From positions 3,006 to 67,005 of the forward strand of contig MU603932.1 in the NCBI GenBank assembly GCA_025201845.1: DNA of 64,000 bases, given 5' to 3'. Of the stretch, positions 22,124 through 32,416 are shown piece after piece (the first letter of the stretch is position 1; every line of letters begins with the position of its first letter). The translations under genes were made by a program, and so were the position numbers. The notes beneath the pieces are model-generated. The model saw only the letters and a list, made by a program, of their open reading frames with translations. It was not told the origin of the DNA and ran no database searches. This stretch comes from Martensiomyces pterosporus. Its lineage: Eukaryota > Kickxellomycota > Kickxellomycetes > Kickxellales > Kickxellaceae.

Positions 22124-24208
22124 CTAGAATGCAGAGCCAGCAAGCAGGGCGGCAGCAATGGCGCCGAACGAGGCAGCCAGGGCGCCGGCACCGTTGCCTG
22201 TAGGCTTGGTGGCCGAGAACGCAGTCAGCGAGGGCAGGGCGGTTGCCTTGCCAGTCTGCTCGTTGACCGAGGAGTCGGGAGTCGAGGCTGAGGTCGAGGT
22301 CTGGGCAGCCGACGAGGATGTGGCCTTGGATTTGGTCGACGAGGCAGTCGAGGCAGTCGAGGAGGACTTCGTCTTGGTCTGAGAGCTCGACGCCGAGTCA
22401 GTCTGCGACGCACTGGCGTCGTCCGAGGCCGAGCTCGAGGAGCTGGACGAGCTGGGCACCTTGTAGGTGGTCTCATTTCCGTTGAAGTAGCAGTCGATGT
22501 TGATCGACTTGACGCCAACGGTGAAGGGACCCTGGCCCCACTGGATCGGACCGCCAGCCCACTCCTTGGTGCCCTGGGCACCCGACCCGCCGTCCCAGAT
22601 GGAGTAGCTCACGTAGGACTCGGAATCGGGGTACTTGAAGGTCTTCGACGCAGGGTCCCAGGTGTCGGTGCGCTTGACACTACGGAACGAGTTGCCGTCG
22701 ATGGCCCAGACGATCTGGTCGGGGGTCCACTGGATCTGGTACGTGTGGTAGTTCTTGGTGGTGTCCGACATGGGGGGCGACTTGATCATCTTGGTGTAGT
22801 CGAGCTGGTTGTGCCAGTAGTAGTTGGACTGGACGGTGCTCTTGTCAGCGCCGACGAACTCAAAGTCGATCTCGTCGCCAATGGCGTCGTTACGGATGAT
22901 GAACGACGACACAACGCCGCCGCTGTTGCATCCGGAGCGCATGACGGTCGTGACCGTGCCGTACTGGAAGGCACGGGTGTTGATGACGGTGGCGCCGAAG
23001 CCGGTGCCGTCGCTCTTCTTCACCAGGTTGAGCTGGAGCTCGCCGCCATTGAGCTTGGCGTTCGAGGGCTCAAACTGCGAGACGAACGCAGCGGTGGAGG
23101 GGTCGCCGTTGTAGTCGGCGATCTGCGCGAACGAGTTGCCGCTCTGGAAATTCACGCTGTTCTTCACGCAGTGCGCGGTGTCCCAGCAGCTGCTTGGCGA
23201 GTACGAGTTGCTGGCCTCGCAGTTGATGGGCATGCAGTACATGGCGTTGGCGTTACAGTAGCCCCTGACGCAGCAGGGACTGTCCTTGCTGCAGCTCTGG
23301 TCGCCGCACTTGGCGGCGAGCGCGGTCTGGAGAAGGGCTGCAACGGCGACAGCTGTCAGAGTGAGAGTCTACTTTCAGCAGAAGGGGCAGAGAACGCTGT
23401 GGTTTTAGTGGCACTGGTGGGCTGTGTGTTTGGGTGGGCCGCAGAGCAGCACAGGGGGGAAGGGGGATCGGCGGAGTGCGACGAGGAGCGGCGGCTCTGT
23501 TCCAAAAACAAAAAAAAGGGAGCGACGCGCATCACATGCAAGCAGGCAGCAACAAACAAGGCCAGTTTTCGGCTGCCAGGCTTCTGCACCCATTTCAAGC
23601 GGCGTCCCTTTTCCATCACAATGGAGGGCAGTGCTGGATACATTGCCGGAAGCAGGAGCACAAAGCAAAGAGGAAGCGCAACGAGAAACAGACACAAAGG
23701 AAGTATGCACCTCCCCACCCGCCATGAGACGCGTGCTTGTTCTCCCGCAGACAACGAGAAGGCGAGAAAAAAGAGAGAACCCTGCAACGGCAGGTTGAGC
23801 TCAGCAGCTTGTGGCGAAGAATAAATTCAAAACAGGAAGGGAGGGGGAGAAATACCGCCCATCCCACTTCCTCATTTGTAACAAGTCACCGCTTTGGCCT
23901 CTCGCCCGCGCATCTGGTACTAAAAGACCCGCGTTGCAAGCAGGGCTGCCGAGCACAGCGCCTGCGAAAGGAGGAGTGGAGCCAAGAAGCAGCCAGACAG
24001 GCGGAGGAAGCGCGGGCGGGGAAACGGAGAGGGAGGCAAGGGCGTGGGTATGCGCAAGAGGCCATGGGACTCGGGCGGTCTCTGGTGGCTGCCGCCAAGG
24101 GGGAAGGGGCTGCCAGTGTGAAAAAGAAAAGCGGGCTGGTAGACCGGGGCGAGCCTGTGCAGTTTGGGCTGCAGCCAGGCCCGCTTCATCGCCGCTGCTT
24201 ACCTTCAT
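22124..24208 (-). CDS. Crh-type chitin-glucan transglycosylase (GH16), GPI-anchored; 6-nt first coding exon
   Basis: Cell-wall enzyme of the Crh1/Utr2 group, which transfers chitin chains onto beta-glucan. The main exon (23368-22124) has no in-frame ATG before MYCMPINC, yet homology extends upstream with a Cys-rich segment (KCGDQSC to CCVRGYC) like the N-terminal chitin-binding region of Utr2/Crh2. An in-frame stop sits just above 23368, so an upstream exon is needed. ATGAAG followed by GTAAGC at 24208-24203, joined to the TAG acceptor before 23368, restores a standard signal peptide starting MKTLTLTAVAVAALLQ. The spliced protein is 416 aa. The GH16 motif DEIDFEF is at 167-173, with E168 as likely nucleophile and E172 as acid/base. 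A Ser/Thr-rich stalk (~310-390) and a hydrophobic tail form the GPI signal. The exon join is inferred; the enzyme class is firm. Confidence 0.88.
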
Positions 24209-25251
24209 TATCGAGGCCGGGGTGTGCGGGTGTGCAAGCGAGAGTGGAGGAGAGAAGGTGGGGAGAAGGTTGTACGAAAAGAGTAGGAGGCTGCTGGGAT
24301 GAAGGCGAAAGGGTAGGGAGAAAGTGTATAATAAAAGACAAGGATTTTGGAAAGAGAAAACCTGCTAGACAGAGAATGCGCGAGCCAGGAGGGGGCCGAG
24401 GGGGTTTAATACAAGTGCGCTGGGCGAAAGGTGGACGGCGCTGTTTACGCTGGGCCAGAAACAAACGTTCCGTGAGCATGCTGTTGTTTTTACTTGTGCT
24501 ATGCCCTCACGCGCAACACCCCCCACTGCCGCTTTATTTATGCACTGGGATTCGCCAATTAGATCGTCGGCGAATCTAACGTTCTTTTTAGCGCGCTTCT
24601 TTCCTACTACACCGCAGCGCCTGCGCCCGGGCTGGACGGCAGCGCTCGCAAGCCAGCCCGGATAGCGCTCGCAGCAGCAGCCACCCGCTCAGGTTGCACA
24701 GGCGATGTGGCAGGATTCTTCTGACACGCATATCCCAAATAGTGCTGGCATTCCAGCACACGCAAGTCCGAGCACTGAAGCCCCTTTGGTGCATGTCTGC
24801 GGACACAAATCAGCGCGCACGGCGAGCCCCTTTCGCTGCCATCACAACATTGGCGATGCAAAAATAGCGTATGGGTCCTTTCTGCACACAAATAGACGCA
24901 GACCGCGCCTGTCAGTCTATTGCCTCTGCGGGTACGAGATTGGCATGGGCTGCAGCGAGATAATTTTCGCTCGCTGTGCCTGGGCGTGATTCACGCGCCC
25001 AAAATCAAACCACCATCCAGAAATAGGCAGCCTTCCTACAGCGCTGTGCATCATGCAAATATGGCAGCTGGCCCACATGCATCTTCTGCCGAGGCATTCC
25101 ACGAACCCCCCTCCCCCGCTTCTCCGCTCCTATTCAGGCGCCTCCCCTGGCAGCATGCAAGGAAGCGTCACCAAATCGCACTGAGGCATGTATTACCAGA
25201 CATCACATAGGAAAAGTGCTAGCACCTGCAACAGAAGCCGCTGCGCGCGGC
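24209..25251. other. Intergenic region upstream of Crh gene
   Basis: 1.04 kb between the Crh start and the DGAT1 stop, both minus strand. No supported gene, RNA or repeat was seen. Confidence 0.45.
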
Positions 25252-27297
25252 TCATGGGTTGTTCTTCACCCATGTGTAGTAGTACTGCACGACGCCCAGG
25301 GGCTGCCCCACGATGCAGAACGAGATCCAGAACACAGCATTGCCCAGCCCCGACTCCGGCCCCCTCCACCTGACCAGCCACTGGGTGACCTGAATCAGCG
25401 GAATCTGCGCCATCATCCCAACAAACGAGTATCCCTTCAGGGAGTGCGTCGGGATTCCAAAGAGCAGCTCATGCATAATCGCCGACACCAGGAACGTAAA
25501 CACCACACCCACGTCCACGGGCAGCGAGAGGGGCGCCGATATAAGAGGCATCATGATGTGCCGCTTGCAGAAGTAGTGGATGGGCAGGTTCCATTCCCTC
25601 CAGTACGCCGCAAGGTCGACAGAGTTCCACCAGTCGAGGTAGAATGCCCTGTCCGCAAACCTCAGCACCTCGGCCAAGGCATTGAGGCCGGCGTGGAAAA
25701 TCGCATAAAACCCAAGGAACCAGATAGCAGCACTGATAACAGACAGCTTGAGCACGCGCTCGGACAGCCAGAACCCGTCGCGCTTGTCGATCGCCTGGAC
25801 GGAGCCCACGAGCGTGGGGATCGCGTACTGCTGGATGACGATGTACATGGTGATGCATAAGATGACCAGCTCGGTTAGGCGCTTGGCCACGAATGACTTG
25901 CGGATGGGCCCGGCGATGCGCGGGTAGGAGGGCTGGTAGCAGAGCGTGGGGGCGAGCCAGAAGTACCCAAAGTTCCTCAGCGTGACGTTTCTGGGGTATG
26001 CCACAGAGTAATCGATCCTGTGGCCCATCCCAACTCGCGGTGCCCCAGCACCACCCTTGCTCTTGGCGGCATCGGCGTCCTTGGTGGCCTCGGGCGCCAG
26101 GGCGGACTCTGCAGGTTCAGGCTCCTGGGACTCGCCCGCAGCCGTGCCGTTGTATGACTCATCGTGAATGGTCGTGGCGGAGCTCCTGCCCGAGTCCACG
26201 GCACCCGCCACCTCCTTCAGCACCTCGGCCGCACTGCTGACAGTCGCAGCTTTACGCAGAATGCGCGGCCGGGGGAGAGCATCAGCCTTCGCATCGATCC
26301 TATCATCGCCACCCACGTGGATGCCATCCAGGGCCCGCGCATTGAGCGAGAAGCTGGCTCTCGTGGTGAGGGGGATGATGTCCTTGACGAGCTCCTCCAC
26401 ATTCTCGTCCTTCACCCCCGCTTCCTCCACGCCCTGATCATCATGGCTCGCCGCATCTGTATCGCTGTCCATCGCCGCCGCGTCTCCATTCTCCGCCCCC
26501 TCGTCGAGCGTGAACCTGCCATGCTTAATACTCGAGAACCTCAGTGGGTCGCTGTCCAGCCCCTTGTCGCCCAGCCTGTACGCCCTTCTCAGATCAAAGT
26601 TGGTGGCCGCCAGCGAGTACAGCTTCAAAAACATGATGCACGCAAGCATCATCACAAGCGTGCCCAGGGCCGGCTGGAATATGGCAAAGTACGTGATGCA
26701 CGAGGGCACGACAAGAACAAATGCGAGATTGGCCAGATGCATCGCAACTGTCACCTTCTCCTCCTTCGACACGCCCACGCGCAGGGCCTCGCCCTTCCCC
26801 TCGCTGGCAGGCTTCTTGGGAATGGCATTGACCTCGATCGCAAGAGCCACAAAGAACGACACGCCAACGCACGCGATGCCCACGAGCATCGCAACCCAGT
26901 CGCGTCTCGAGACCCCAGTGCCCGGAATGCTCACCAGGATGCCGTACTTCATGTAGTTCTCGATCGCCAGCCGGATCAGCGTGGCAGAGAGAAGCAGAAG
27001 GCAGAAGTTCACCAGCCCATGGTAGCTCACCGTCGTCAGCTCCTTGTCCAGGACGGAGACACGGGGTTTGTAGTGGACAACCTGGGCTTGCAGGTAGGGC
27101 ATCTTGGGCTTGCGGTGGCCCTTGGCGGCTGCCTTTGTGTCTGCCGCCCTTGTGTCTGCTGCTGTTTGTTTGGTGCCGCGCTTCCGAAGAGCGGCCTGCT
27201 GGTCCAGCTTTACTGCCATGCCGTTGCTGATACTGCTGCTGCCCGTGGCGGCGGCGGCGGCGGCCTTGATCGGCGACGCATCGACGCTTCCAGACAT
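25252..27297 (-). CDS. Diacylglycerol O-acyltransferase 1 (DGAT1-type MBOAT)
   Basis: ER membrane acyltransferase making triacylglycerol from diacylglycerol and acyl-CoA. The single-exon product is 681 aa from the ATG at 27297. Hydrophobic segments begin near residue 90. The phrase APTLCYQPSYPR (~449-460) is typical of DGAT1 rather than sterol acyltransferases. FYLDWWN (552-558) is the FYxDWWN acyl-CoA signature, followed by YWREWNLPIH. The catalytic His is predicted at ~609 in SAIMHELLFGIP. Between the first hydrophobic block and the core lies a ~185-residue hydrophilic, partly acidic insert (~240-426), longer than usual for this family. A sterol O-acyltransferase is the main alternative but the motifs fit DGAT1 better. 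Two elongases in the same window supply a plausible metabolic link. Confidence 0.9.
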   Translation of the reverse strand: MSGSVDASPIKAAAAAATGSSSISNGMAVKLDQQAALRKRGTKQTAADTRAADTKAAAKGHRKPKMPYLQAQVVHYKPRVSVLDKELTTVSYHGLVNFCLLLLSATLIRLAIENYMKYGILVSIPGTGVSRRDWVAMLVGIACVGVSFFVALAIEVNAIPKKPASEGKGEALRVGVSKEEKVTVAMHLANLAFVLVVPSCITYFAIFQPALGTLVMMLACIMFLKLYSLAATNFDLRRAYRLGDKGLDSDPLRFSSIKHGRFTLDEGAENGDAAAMDSDTDAASHDDQGVEEAGVKDENVEELVKDIIPLTTRASFSLNARALDGIHVGGDDRIDAKADALPRPRILRKAATVSSAAEVLKEVAGAVDSGRSSATTIHDESYNGTAAGESQEPEPAESALAPEATKDADAAKSKGGAGAPRVGMGHRIDYSVAYPRNVTLRNFGYFWLAPTLCYQPSYPRIAGPIRKSFVAKRLTELVILCITMYIVIQQYAIPTLVGSVQAIDKRDGFWLSERVLKLSVISAAIWFLGFYAIFHAGLNALAEVLRFADRAFYLDWWNSVDLAAYWREWNLPIHYFCKRHIMMPLISAPLSLPVDVGVVFTFLVSAIMHELLFGIPTHSLKGYSFVGMMAQIPLIQVTQWLVRWRGPESGLGNAVFWISFCIVGQPLGVVQYYYTWVKNNP

Positions 27298-27920
27298 GGC
27301 TCCTTTGTGTGAATTTGAGGTACCAGAAGAAAAGCAGCGAAAAACGCAGGCTATAGGGGGTGTGTTTGTTGTTTGAAGAAGGCAGCAGCAAGAAAAAGAT
27401 AATGAGGTAAGCAAGAAAGAGAATAGAAGGAGCACAAGAGAGCAGAGGGCGTTTGCAGCCCTGCCAGGCGATTTGTTGGGAAGCACAAGCACTGAACCCC
27501 CCACCCTCCACACACCACATGGCTTTCAGGTGCTAGCCGACTGTGCCCCTTTCCTTTGCCTGTCCTCGGGCAGGGTTCGGCGCGCACAGGGTGCTGGGGA
27601 CTAACGCCAAGCTACACGCAGCAGAAGGGCTCCTTGCACCCCCAATATCGCCAGTGCCGATGTCGCCATCAGTGTGCTGCCCTGGCAGGGCTGCCTGCTC
27701 GCTGCTTGAGGAGAGCATTCACGTGCATGTCACACTGCCTCGCATTCCCCGAGAATAGGATGGCGGAGCTTCAACAAGCATCCAAACGCACACAGGGCTG
27801 CAGTCTACACAGGTGCTGCTGAAAGAAAGAACACAAGCACACCTCCTCGGCTGGAGGAGGCAGCACGTAATAGCATGTTTGAAACAGGCAACCCAAAAAA
27901 CAAACTAATCAACGCCCTCC
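27298..27920. other. Intergenic region upstream of DGAT1
   Basis: 623 bp containing the DGAT1 promoter and the 3' end of the flavin-barrel gene. No further feature was recognised. Confidence 0.4.
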
Positions 27921-28622
27921 TCACTTGCTCAGGGCTCCCCTGACGACCGCCGTCGCCAGCGCCGCGCCAACTGCAGCGCCGCCGACCCACGGCGCCATGT
28001 CGTTCAGGACCCTCAGCGCCCTATTCCTCTTCCATGCGCCTGCATGTGTGGTGCCCTTGAGATAGCTCGGAATCCCATCCAGGCTGCACGAGTTATCGCT
28101 CACAGCCTTGCTCGCCAGGATCTCCTGCGACTTGCTCTTACAGTGGTCGGTCAGCGTGTTTCTGTCCGACTTGTACTCCATGTACGGCACTGCATAGCCG
28201 CACGACTGGCCGACCAGATGCACGTTGATGTCGATGATCGAGCGCACAAAGTTAAACTTGCCCTGCTCTCTCCACGCCTCGCCGTAGTGCTCCTCGAACA
28301 GCGAGTCAAACTCCGCAGTCCCGGGCTCGTGCACCACGCCGGTGCCGAACAGACGCATGATCCTGGGCGGGCCCTCGAAGGCGCAGAACATCAGGGTCAC
28401 ACGCTTGTTCTCGCGCAGATGGGCGATGGTCTCGCACCCGCTCCCGCGCCCGTCGAGGATGATTACGCGGTTGCTGGAGAGAACGCGCAGGCAGTCGTAG
28501 CCCTTGGGCGAGTTGTTGACGTGCCCGCTCTTGTCCAGGGGAGCGGAGGCCACAAAGAACACCTTTTGCTTGCGAATCCACTCTTTGTCAGAGTCAGTCA
28601 ATGCCTTGCGGAATGTGCCCAT
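27921..28622 (-). CDS. Pyridoxamine 5'-phosphate oxidase-like FMN split-barrel protein
   Basis: Member of the FMN-binding split-barrel superfamily; the precise reaction is unknown. The product is 233 aa from the ATG at 28622 (MGTFRKALTD). Residues ~15-120 carry the family pattern: FFVASAPLDKSGHVNNSPKG, then RVIILDGRGSGCETIAHLREN and VTLMFCAFEGPPRIMRLFG, typical of fungal PNPOx-like proteins that are not the vitamin B6 enzyme itself. The C-terminal ~25 residues (MAPWVGGAAVGAALATAVV) are hydrophobic and could be a membrane tail anchor. It starts 369 bp from the stop of TRAPPC13 on the same strand, with no sign of shared control. General stress or flavin reductase roles are possible. Confidence 0.85.
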   Translation of the reverse strand: MGTFRKALTDSDKEWIRKQKVFFVASAPLDKSGHVNNSPKGYDCLRVLSSNRVIILDGRGSGCETIAHLRENKRVTLMFCAFEGPPRIMRLFGTGVVHEPGTAEFDSLFEEHYGEAWREQGKFNFVRSIIDINVHLVGQSCGYAVPYMEYKSDRNTLTDHCKSKSQEILASKAVSDNSCSLDGIPSYLKGTTHAGAWKRNRALRVLNDMAPWVGGAAVGAALATAVVRGALSK

Positions 28623-28990
28623 TGTTCGTGAAAAGCAGCGTCTCAAAGTAGTGGTGCTGTTGTTTGCTTTGCCGTGCAGAAAGAGAGGGGTAATGCTGAG
28701 ATAAACTCTAAGCGGAGGAGAAATTTCTAGAGCGTGTGTAACCGCAGCTCCCCGCCTTGGCCCCCGCCTCTGAAGAAAGACGTGAGAAGGGGAGGGGGTC
28801 GAAGCCTCCTTGGCGGAGATTAGGGTGCTTTAGTGCGCCTAAACGTTCTTCCTGGGAACATGACTCAGGCCCAGACAATCCACGTGGACCCATGCACCAT
28901 GTCCACCTGCCTCATCCCGGCTCGCGGCAGATGACGCACAGCAGCTCCAGCAGGCGCCGCGCATTGAGCGGACAAAGGCGAATCGCGCTG
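28623..28990. other. Short intergenic region upstream of the PNPOx-like gene
   Basis: 368 bp between two minus-strand genes. Nothing beyond a presumed promoter is visible. Confidence 0.4.
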
Positions 28991-30283
28991 TCAGCTAGCA
29001 ACAAACACATCCACAAGGTGGTCCACGTCTCTTGTATACCCCGTCACGCTGTCCACCAGCCTCAGGGACCCGATTCTCTGCACGCCCGCCGCCAGTGGCA
29101 GGAACTCCAGCTCCAGCTCCCTCGCCTCCCCGACCTCCACCTCGCCCACATCAAGCAGCGCTGGGCCACACGCCACCACCGAGGGGTACTTGTGCGTGCT
29201 GACAACAGCCGTCAAAGCCATCTTCTGCTCCGACACGTTGCGTACCTTTACCCGCACCGCAAACGGCGTCTCCACCTCCACGCTCTCCTGGCCAGCCACC
29301 CAGCTCCTCTCCACATCAATGAGGTACATCCCTGGCGACTTCCTCAGCAGCTGCGAGGTCTGCAGGCGCCCGACGCTTCCAAACGCCCCGCGCCATAGGA
29401 TATCCAGCTTCCCCAGCGCCGTGGCATACTGTATCGCCCGCTCCTGCTCCAGCGTCAGCTCCGCTTCCCTCAGCTCTCTTCTGGGTCTGAGGCGGTACAG
29501 GTACTGCCGCACGTCCCCGGGCTGCATGAACCCCGACGCACTCCCCCACACGGACGCCGCCCCGTCCTCCGCCAAGTTGAGGTCCTCGAATTCGAATGGG
29601 TTCGCTGCCTCAAACCTCAGTCTCTCCAGCGCCATGGTCCCCTGCGTCGCATTGTGCACCTGCACCTCCAACAGGATTTCTCTTTCCAGATGGTTCACCT
29701 TCGTCTTGACCACAAGCGGGTTGGCGACCTGGAACTTGAACGACTTTTGCATCGTCTTTCTCTCTCCCTGCGCCGACAGATAGCCTATCGAGCACGCCAG
29801 CACATGCGCGCCCAGCTCCTTGATCTCATGCGCCACCTGCAGGTTAAACGGCTGCCGCGGCGCCATCTGCTTCAGCACCTCCTCCTTGCCATCCCCGCTA
29901 TTGAACAGCTGGAGCTGCTGTGTGGCCGTCTGCATTACCACGCGGATGGACACGTCGCGGACACTGAACGTGCTGTCGTTGCAGACACACATGTGTGCGG
30001 AAAACGTCTCTCCCAGGTACATCGTGCCGAAGGAGCGCGGCAGGACAAGGGTTTCTGTCACTGGAAAGTTTTCGAGCGGATGGCTGTCGCTGGGTATGTG
30101 TGTGTCGCTGAACACCAGGCCGGAGTCTGTGGGTCGGTTCTGGGCAAGGTCCCGGAGCGAGGGAGCGAGCACAGAGGCGGTGCTGGCGTCAAGGGGGAGC
30201 TGCAGTGTTGTGGAGAGCGAGGGCCGTGAGAGACGCATTACCTTGAGCGTCAGCGGGTGGCTCTCGCGCATCAGGGCCGCCAT
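28991..30283 (-). CDS. TRAPPC13: TRAPP complex subunit TRAPPC13 homologue
   Basis: Predicted subunit of the TRAPP tethering complex, which acts as a Rab exchange factor in Golgi and autophagy traffic. The 430-aa single-exon protein opens with HPLTLKVMRLSRPSL, the conserved start of the TRAPPC13 (DUF974) family. It continues with FGTMYLGETFSAHMCVCNDS, HEIKELGAHVLACSIGY and SFKFQVANPLVVKTK in family order. The rest is beta-rich Ig-like sequence ending in VTGYTRDVDHLVDVFV. Length matches the family (~400-420 aa). Start is the ATG at 30283; an alternative ATG four codons on (MRESHP) is possible. It is a single-copy trafficking gene with no functional link visible to its neighbours. Confidence 0.9.
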   Translation of the reverse strand: MAALMRESHPLTLKVMRLSRPSLSTTLQLPLDASTASVLAPSLRDLAQNRPTDSGLVFSDTHIPSDSHPLENFPVTETLVLPRSFGTMYLGETFSAHMCVCNDSTFSVRDVSIRVVMQTATQQLQLFNSGDGKEEVLKQMAPRQPFNLQVAHEIKELGAHVLACSIGYLSAQGERKTMQKSFKFQVANPLVVKTKVNHLEREILLEVQVHNATQGTMALERLRFEAANPFEFEDLNLAEDGAASVWGSASGFMQPGDVRQYLYRLRPRRELREAELTLEQERAIQYATALGKLDILWRGAFGSVGRLQTSQLLRKSPGMYLIDVERSWVAGQESVEVETPFAVRVKVRNVSEQKMALTAVVSTHKYPSVVACGPALLDVGEVEVGEARELELEFLPLAAGVQRIGSLRLVDSVTGYTRDVDHLVDVFVAS

Positions 30284-30537
30284 TTCGAGTAATTAGCAGC
30301 AGCAAGGAGAAAAGTGCAGAAAACAGGATTGTACAGATTGAGCGAAAGCAGAAGAGAAGCAGCGCACAGGTGCTGCACAGGTGGTGCTTTTGCGAGAAAA
30401 GAGCCACAGGCACTCGGCCACTTCAGCAGGGAGAGCCACGGTTCCCCCTCCCCACCCCCAGGAACGAAACTAGCATGTCGAGGCAGTTTTTATTTATCAA
30501 TTCAGGCAGGAGTGGCTACGAACAAGAGCCTCGAGCC

Positions 30538-32003
30538 TCAGATGGTCTCCTCAACGGCGTTGATGCCCTCCGATGGAAGGATGTCCATGATGGGCTGATA
30601 GATCTCAGGCGTCATCGGCGCAATAACGCCCTTGGCGCTGATCTTCCCGTCCAGAATCAGCTGCGTCGCAATGCCGCAGGGAACGCCCACGGTCTTTGCC
30701 ATGGCCGAGAACCCGTTGGGCTCGCCGTACATAAGAGTCACGGAGGTGCGGGTGTTCTGCGACCCGTCCTTGTTCTCGACCTCGAACTTGTGCTGCAGGA
30801 TGATCATGTCCTTCTCGCCCTCGCCATACATCATCAGGTCCTCCAGGCGGGCACACAGGGTGTCCAAATACGTGCCTCTCTTCGCGGCAGCCACCTCGCG
30901 CGAGGTAATTCCCAGCCACTTGACGCCATGGAGCACGCGGCGACGGGCCTCTGGATCCTGCGTATCGATCTTGGCCTCAATGAGCCTCAGCAGCTCCTCG
31001 GGGTCGTCGTTTCCGTGGCCCAGGAGCTGCGCAGTGACCTTGTTCCATGGCAGCTCTCCCGGAGCGGAGGCGGCAAGGAGCGCCTGCGGAGTGTCGTCGA
31101 GGAACCCCATGTTGACGAGCGTCTTGGCAAACTCGGGGAATCCCTGGTAGCGCAGCGTTCCGCGCACGCACGTCTGCGCATCGGGGATGTTGTAGCGCTC
31201 GCGGTAATGGCTCGAATCGCGGTTTCCGTATCCAACAGTCGCGAACGCCGGGTAGATGTAAATGGGGCGCGCAGAGTCCATCAGGTCCTTGCCCTGGATC
31301 TCCACCAGCTTTCCATCCTGCCAGTACCTGGCATTGTTGCGGAGCGCAAGGAGCACACCCCTTGCCGACCAGCTGAACTTGTACCCCAGCGGGTTGTTGC
31401 TGTCCTCAGGAGCCGGGAGGCCGCCGCAGAAGGACTCGAAGGAGGTGATCTTGCCTCCCTCCTCGCGCACCTCGTTGATGATCTTGAGGGCATAGAGGTG
31501 GTCGATTCCCGGGTCCAGCCCGATCTCGTTCATGCACACAATGCCGGCCTCCTTGGCGGCGCTGTCAAGCTCCTCCATTGCGGGGGAGATGTAGCTGGTG
31601 GTGACGACGTGCTTCTTGGCCTTGATCGCCGACTTCATCACGCGCGCATGCTGCGTGTACGGAATCAGGCTGATCGTGATGTCGTGCGCGGCGACGGCGG
31701 CATCGAGGGCAGCATCGTCCTCGACGTCGAGGCTCATTGGCGTGGTGCCGGGGTACTTGCTCGTCAGCTCCTCTGCCTTGGCGAGGCGCCGGCAGGCGAC
31801 GGTCACCCTGTTGTTGCCGCTGCGAAGGAGGTACTCGAGGCAGGGCTCGGCGACGAAGCCGGATCCAAGAAGCAGGATATTTCTAGGGAGCTTGGAGCGG
31901 CAGTGGGTTCAGAGCGAGAGCAGTGTGTGAGCAAGCATGCGGCTTTGCAAACAGGCAAACAGAGCAGCGCAGGCGCGATTCCAGCTACTTACTTGGCAGC
32001 CAT
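30538..32003 (-). CDS. LYS9: Saccharopine dehydrogenase (NADP+, L-glutamate-forming), Lys9 type
   Basis: Saccharopine reductase, penultimate step of the fungal alpha-aminoadipate route to lysine. Coding exons are 32003-31993 (11 nt) and 31882-30538, with a 110-nt intron (donor GTAAGT, acceptor TAG). The join gives MAAKNILLLGSGFVAEP, restoring the N-terminal nucleotide-binding fold (glycine motif at residues 10-17). The spliced protein is 451 aa, against 446 in yeast. Other family phrases are MNEIGLDPGIDHLYA, SFCGGLPAPEDSNNPLGYKFSWS and LMYGEPNGFSAMAKTVGVPC. The catalytic and substrate-binding regions look intact. A TATAAG lies just 3 nt before the ATG, so the leader may be short or the real promoter may lie further out. 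This gene is a strong marker of a fungal genome. Confidence 0.95.
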
Positions 32004-32416
32004 TCTTATATGCACTGTGTTTCGCGTTCAGCCCTTTCTTGTAGGAAAATTACGGAAAAGAAAGCAAAGAGGCGAGAGGAGAGGAGGGGAGAGAAGTGGA
32101 GTGCCCTTGGCCTGTTGATGGAAGGCAGAGAGTCCATCGTGTGAAAAGCAGCATGCTGTGGTCTGGTCGCAGCGGGCTGGGGCGATCTCATCAGCCCCGA
32201 CAACAAAGCCTCGCCGTAGGTGAGTCAACTATTCAAAAGCGCAGACACCAGCTTCGCGTCTTTGGCTGAATGCTGTGCGATGACGTTGCAGCTACGCATC
32301 AGTTCAGGGGGGGCTCGCTCTCTCGCCTGGTCCCAAAAAAAAAACAGCGAAATCCCTAATGCGAGCCTTGCCAAGTGAAGCCAGCAAAGCGAAAAGGGGG
32401 AGCTAGTAGCAGCGGC
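32004..32416. other. Intergenic region, LYS9 start / Slm1-like end
   Basis: 413 bp holding the LYS9 promoter. A 10-base A run lies at about 32335-32344. No supported gene. Confidence 0.4.

Noticed and set aside
22745..23824. 359-codon plus-strand open frame over the Crh gene
   Set aside because: Antisense to the GH16 catalytic region and its intron; no recognisable domain.
26164..27312. 382-codon plus-strand open frame inside DGAT1
   Set aside because: Mirror of the minus-strand DGAT1 coding frame; His/Arg-rich translation typical of antisense reading.
30370..32118. 582-codon plus-strand open frame across LYS9
   Set aside because: The opposite strand reads a complete saccharopine reductase; long antisense frames are common in this G+C-rich, codon-biased DNA.
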